DNA from: JBBQZU01 sp041749535
GTDB taxonomy: Bacteria > Bacteroidota > Bacteroidia > Flavobacteriales_D > Cryomorphaceae
NCBI GenBank assembly: GCA_041749535.1
Contig: JBGTBE010000083.1
Span: 17,841 to 81,840, forward strand
Length of the DNA stretch: 64,000 nt
Reading direction: 5' to 3'
Under the pieces are notes generated by a model, which saw only the letters and a program-made list of their open reading frames with translations, made no database searches and was not told where the DNA came from. The position numbers and the translations under genes are program-made. Every line of letters starts with the position of its first letter. Positions within the stretch are counted from its first letter, which is position 1. Positions 62,512 through 64,000 of the stretch are shown here, one piece after another.

Positions 62512-63543
62512 TTGAAAGCATCGGTAGTCATTCTCAATTACAACGGCGAGAATCACCTTAGGCAGTTTCTTCCTTCAGTAGTGGCACATACGCCTGCTTG
62601 GGCAGAAATTGTTGTGGCCGACAATTGCTCTTCCGACCAATCAGTTGAATATCTCCATCGCAATTTTCCAGCGCTACGCGTGCTTGAACTGACAGAAAAC
62701 CATGGTTTTGCGGGTGGGTACAACAAGGCACTTACACAGGTAGAAGCTGAATATTACATTTTGCTGAACAGCGATGTGGAAGTAACAGAACATTGGCTTG
62801 ATAAACTCATCGAAAGGATGGATTCAATGCCTGATGTAACTGCATCTCAGCCAAAAATTTGTGATTTCACTAAGCGAGAATACTTTGAGTACGCCGGTGC
62901 CAGTGGAGGGTATATTGACAAATACGGATACCCCTTCTGCAGGGGAAGAATATTGAGCAATTGTGAGCGTGACAATGCCCAATATGACGAAACAAGGGAA
63001 GTGTTCTGGGCATCTGGAGCATGCATGGTAATCAGGGCTGCTGCATACCACGAAGCAGAAGGTTTCGACGAAAGCCTGTTCGCCCACATGGAAGAAATAG
63101 ATCTCTGCTGGAGACTTAAAAACCAGGGGCACCTTATTTACTGTTTTCCGGAAGTGAAAGTCTTTCACCTTGGGGGTGGCACCCTTTCGGCGAAGAGACC
63201 AAAGAAAACATTTCTCAATTTCAGGAATAGCTTGATCGTGGCACTCAAGAATGACCACCGGGAGCGACTGTTCCAGAGATTGCTAAAAAGACTACTTCTA
63301 GATGGATTGGGAGCGTTTTACCTCTTGATTACATCAGGTCCATCCCACTTTTTTGCCGTGGTAAGGGCGCACTTTGCATTCTACATGGTGTTTGGCAAAG
63401 TGAGAAGAACCCGCAGAATCCTTAAAGCCAAAGCACATAATAGAAACCATACCGGATTCTATAAAAGGAGCATAGTGCTGGACTATTTCCTTCAAGGTAA
63501 AAAAGAATTCGAGACCCTAAGAAGCGCTGATTTTATTCTCTAA
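62512..63543 (+). CDS. GT2 family glycosyltransferase
   Basis: 343 aa starting with TTG 62512; MKASVVILNYNGENHL is the usual GT2 opening and no better start lies upstream. It has DNCSSD at the nucleotide-sugar pocket, NSDVEV (the DxD-like site), FWASGACMVIRA and the downstream DESLFAHMEEIDLCWRLK acceptor-region phrase, matching the rhamnosyl/WcaA-like branch of family 2. It transfers a sugar from an NDP-sugar, most likely for cell-surface polysaccharide, and has a C-terminal hydrophobic helix (AFYLLITSGPSHFFAVVR). The stop overlaps the convergent aroQ gene's end by 11 bases. Confidence 0.9.
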   Translation: MKASVVILNYNGENHLRQFLPSVVAHTPAWAEIVVADNCSSDQSVEYLHRNFPALRVLELTENHGFAGGYNKALTQVEAEYYILLNSDVEVTEHWLDKLIERMDSMPDVTASQPKICDFTKREYFEYAGASGGYIDKYGYPFCRGRILSNCERDNAQYDETREVFWASGACMVIRAAAYHEAEGFDESLFAHMEEIDLCWRLKNQGHLIYCFPEVKVFHLGGGTLSAKRPKKTFLNFRNSLIVALKNDHRERLFQRLLKRLLLDGLGAFYLLITSGPSHFFAVVRAHFAFYMVFGKVRRTRRILKAKAHNRNHTGFYKRSIVLDYFLQGKKEFETLRSADFIL

Positions 63544-63964
63544 AATCGCTTAGAAAAGCAACCGCAAGGTGGTAGCCAGCTACACCAAACCCAGAAATTA
63601 CGCCTGCGGCGTACCTACTCACATGTGACTTATGACGAAATGATTCCCTCGCGAAGATATTTGTGATATGCACTTCTACCGTGGGTGCGGCAACAGCTGC
63701 GACAGCATCAGCAAGAGCAAGAGAAGTGTGCGTATAGGCTGCAGGATTTAGCACAATGCCTTCCACATCCGAAGCATCTGCATGTTGCACAGCCTCTATC
63801 AAGTCAGATTCAGAATTTGACTGCGTGTGAGAGATTTTAACTTTCGGAAATTTCTTTCGAAGCTCCTCAACCACCTCATCAAAAGTCTCAGAACCGTAAA
63901 GAATTGGCTCCCTTTTGCCGAGTAGATTTAAATTGGGACCGTTAATAATTAGGATGTGCTTCAC
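63533..63964 (-). CDS. aroQ: 3-dehydroquinate dehydratase, type II
   Basis: About 143 aa from GTG 63964, the usual size of this family; a TTG start further upstream would add 12 residues. It converts 3-dehydroquinate to 3-dehydroshikimate in the shikimate pathway, in the cytosol, as a dodecamer. The family motifs are all present: INGPNLNLLGKREPILYG with the catalytic Tyr, HTQSNSESDLIEAV, NPAAYTHTSLALADA, and HITNIFARESFRHKS with the catalytic His and the Arg. Convergent with the glycosyltransferase gene. Upstream of the start, toward 64000, there is no further gene. Confidence 0.95.
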   Translation of the reverse strand: MKHILIINGPNLNLLGKREPILYGSETFDEVVEELRKKFPKVKISHTQSNSESDLIEAVQHADASDVEGIVLNPAAYTHTSLALADAVAAVAAPTVEVHITNIFARESFRHKSHVSRYAAGVISGFGVAGYHLAVAFLSDFRE

Positions 63965-64000
63965 GTTTGGTGTGTAAGAATTGAAAGCAAATTTACACAA

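Overview
The window looks like a chromosomal segment of a Bacteroidota bacterium, probably a marine or Cryomorphaceae/Flavobacteriales-like lineage (inference). Signs: a secreted M36 protease with a C-terminal type IX secretion (Por) sorting domain, a GWxTD-family protein, a CIS_TMP-type tape-measure protein, DUF4255 and DUF5908 proteins, promoters of the TTG-N19/20-TAnnTTTG type, and few strong Shine-Dalgarno sites.

Layout. 1-9 kb: secreted M36 metalloprotease, TetA-like MFS exporter, GreA/GreB-C-like protein, small exported and cytosolic proteins, and a two-gene lipoprotein operon preceded by a GAAA microsatellite. 9-12 kb: a second, short DnaE polymerase. 12-21.2 kb: an accessory island with an LRR-Roc-COR-TIR protein (+) facing a giant two-hydrolase CHAT-protease protein (-). 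A decayed copy of the CHAT gene's 5' end lies on the far side of the LRR gene. 21.5-50.2 kb: one long minus-strand operon for an extracellular contractile injection system (eCIS). In transcription order it encodes a DUF4255 terminator/cap, a conserved unknown, sheath, two tube proteins, DUF5908, a LysM adaptor, VgrG-like spike, PAAR tip, gp25, two large baseplate proteins, a PKD/carboxypeptidase-regulatory protein, tape measure, a CHAP peptidoglycan hydrolase, a 1770-aa DUF4157 protein ending in a nuclease-like domain (probable cargo), a 48-aa mini-gene, and an AAA+ ATPase. No capsid, portal, terminase or T6SS membrane-complex genes are present, so this is neither prophage nor T6SS. 50.7-64 kb: housekeeping and envelope genes (phosphofructokinase, MscS channel, MFS, patatin, LPP20-like lipoprotein, HerA-like ATPase, YjdI-CDGSH Fe-S protein, tRNA-Ser(UGA) next to a 108-bp tandem repeat array, GWxTD protein, GT2, AroQ).

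How it fits together. The eCIS genes would build a syringe-like particle: sheath and tube on a gp25/J-type baseplate, tipped by VgrG and PAAR, its length set by the tape measure and its assembly or loading helped by the AAA+ ATPase. The DUF4157 protein is the best cargo candidate, and the CHAP hydrolase may open the wall for assembly or release. The CHAT protein is on the same strand directly after the ATPase and may be a further effector. Alternatively it may belong with the convergent LRR-Roc-COR-TIR protein in an NLR-like conflict/defence module. Two small genes too short for routine gene calling were found by reading: DUF5908 (55 aa), and a 48-aa gene overlapping the ATPase start by ATGA.

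Limits: family names come from motif recognition and memory. No database or structure search was run.
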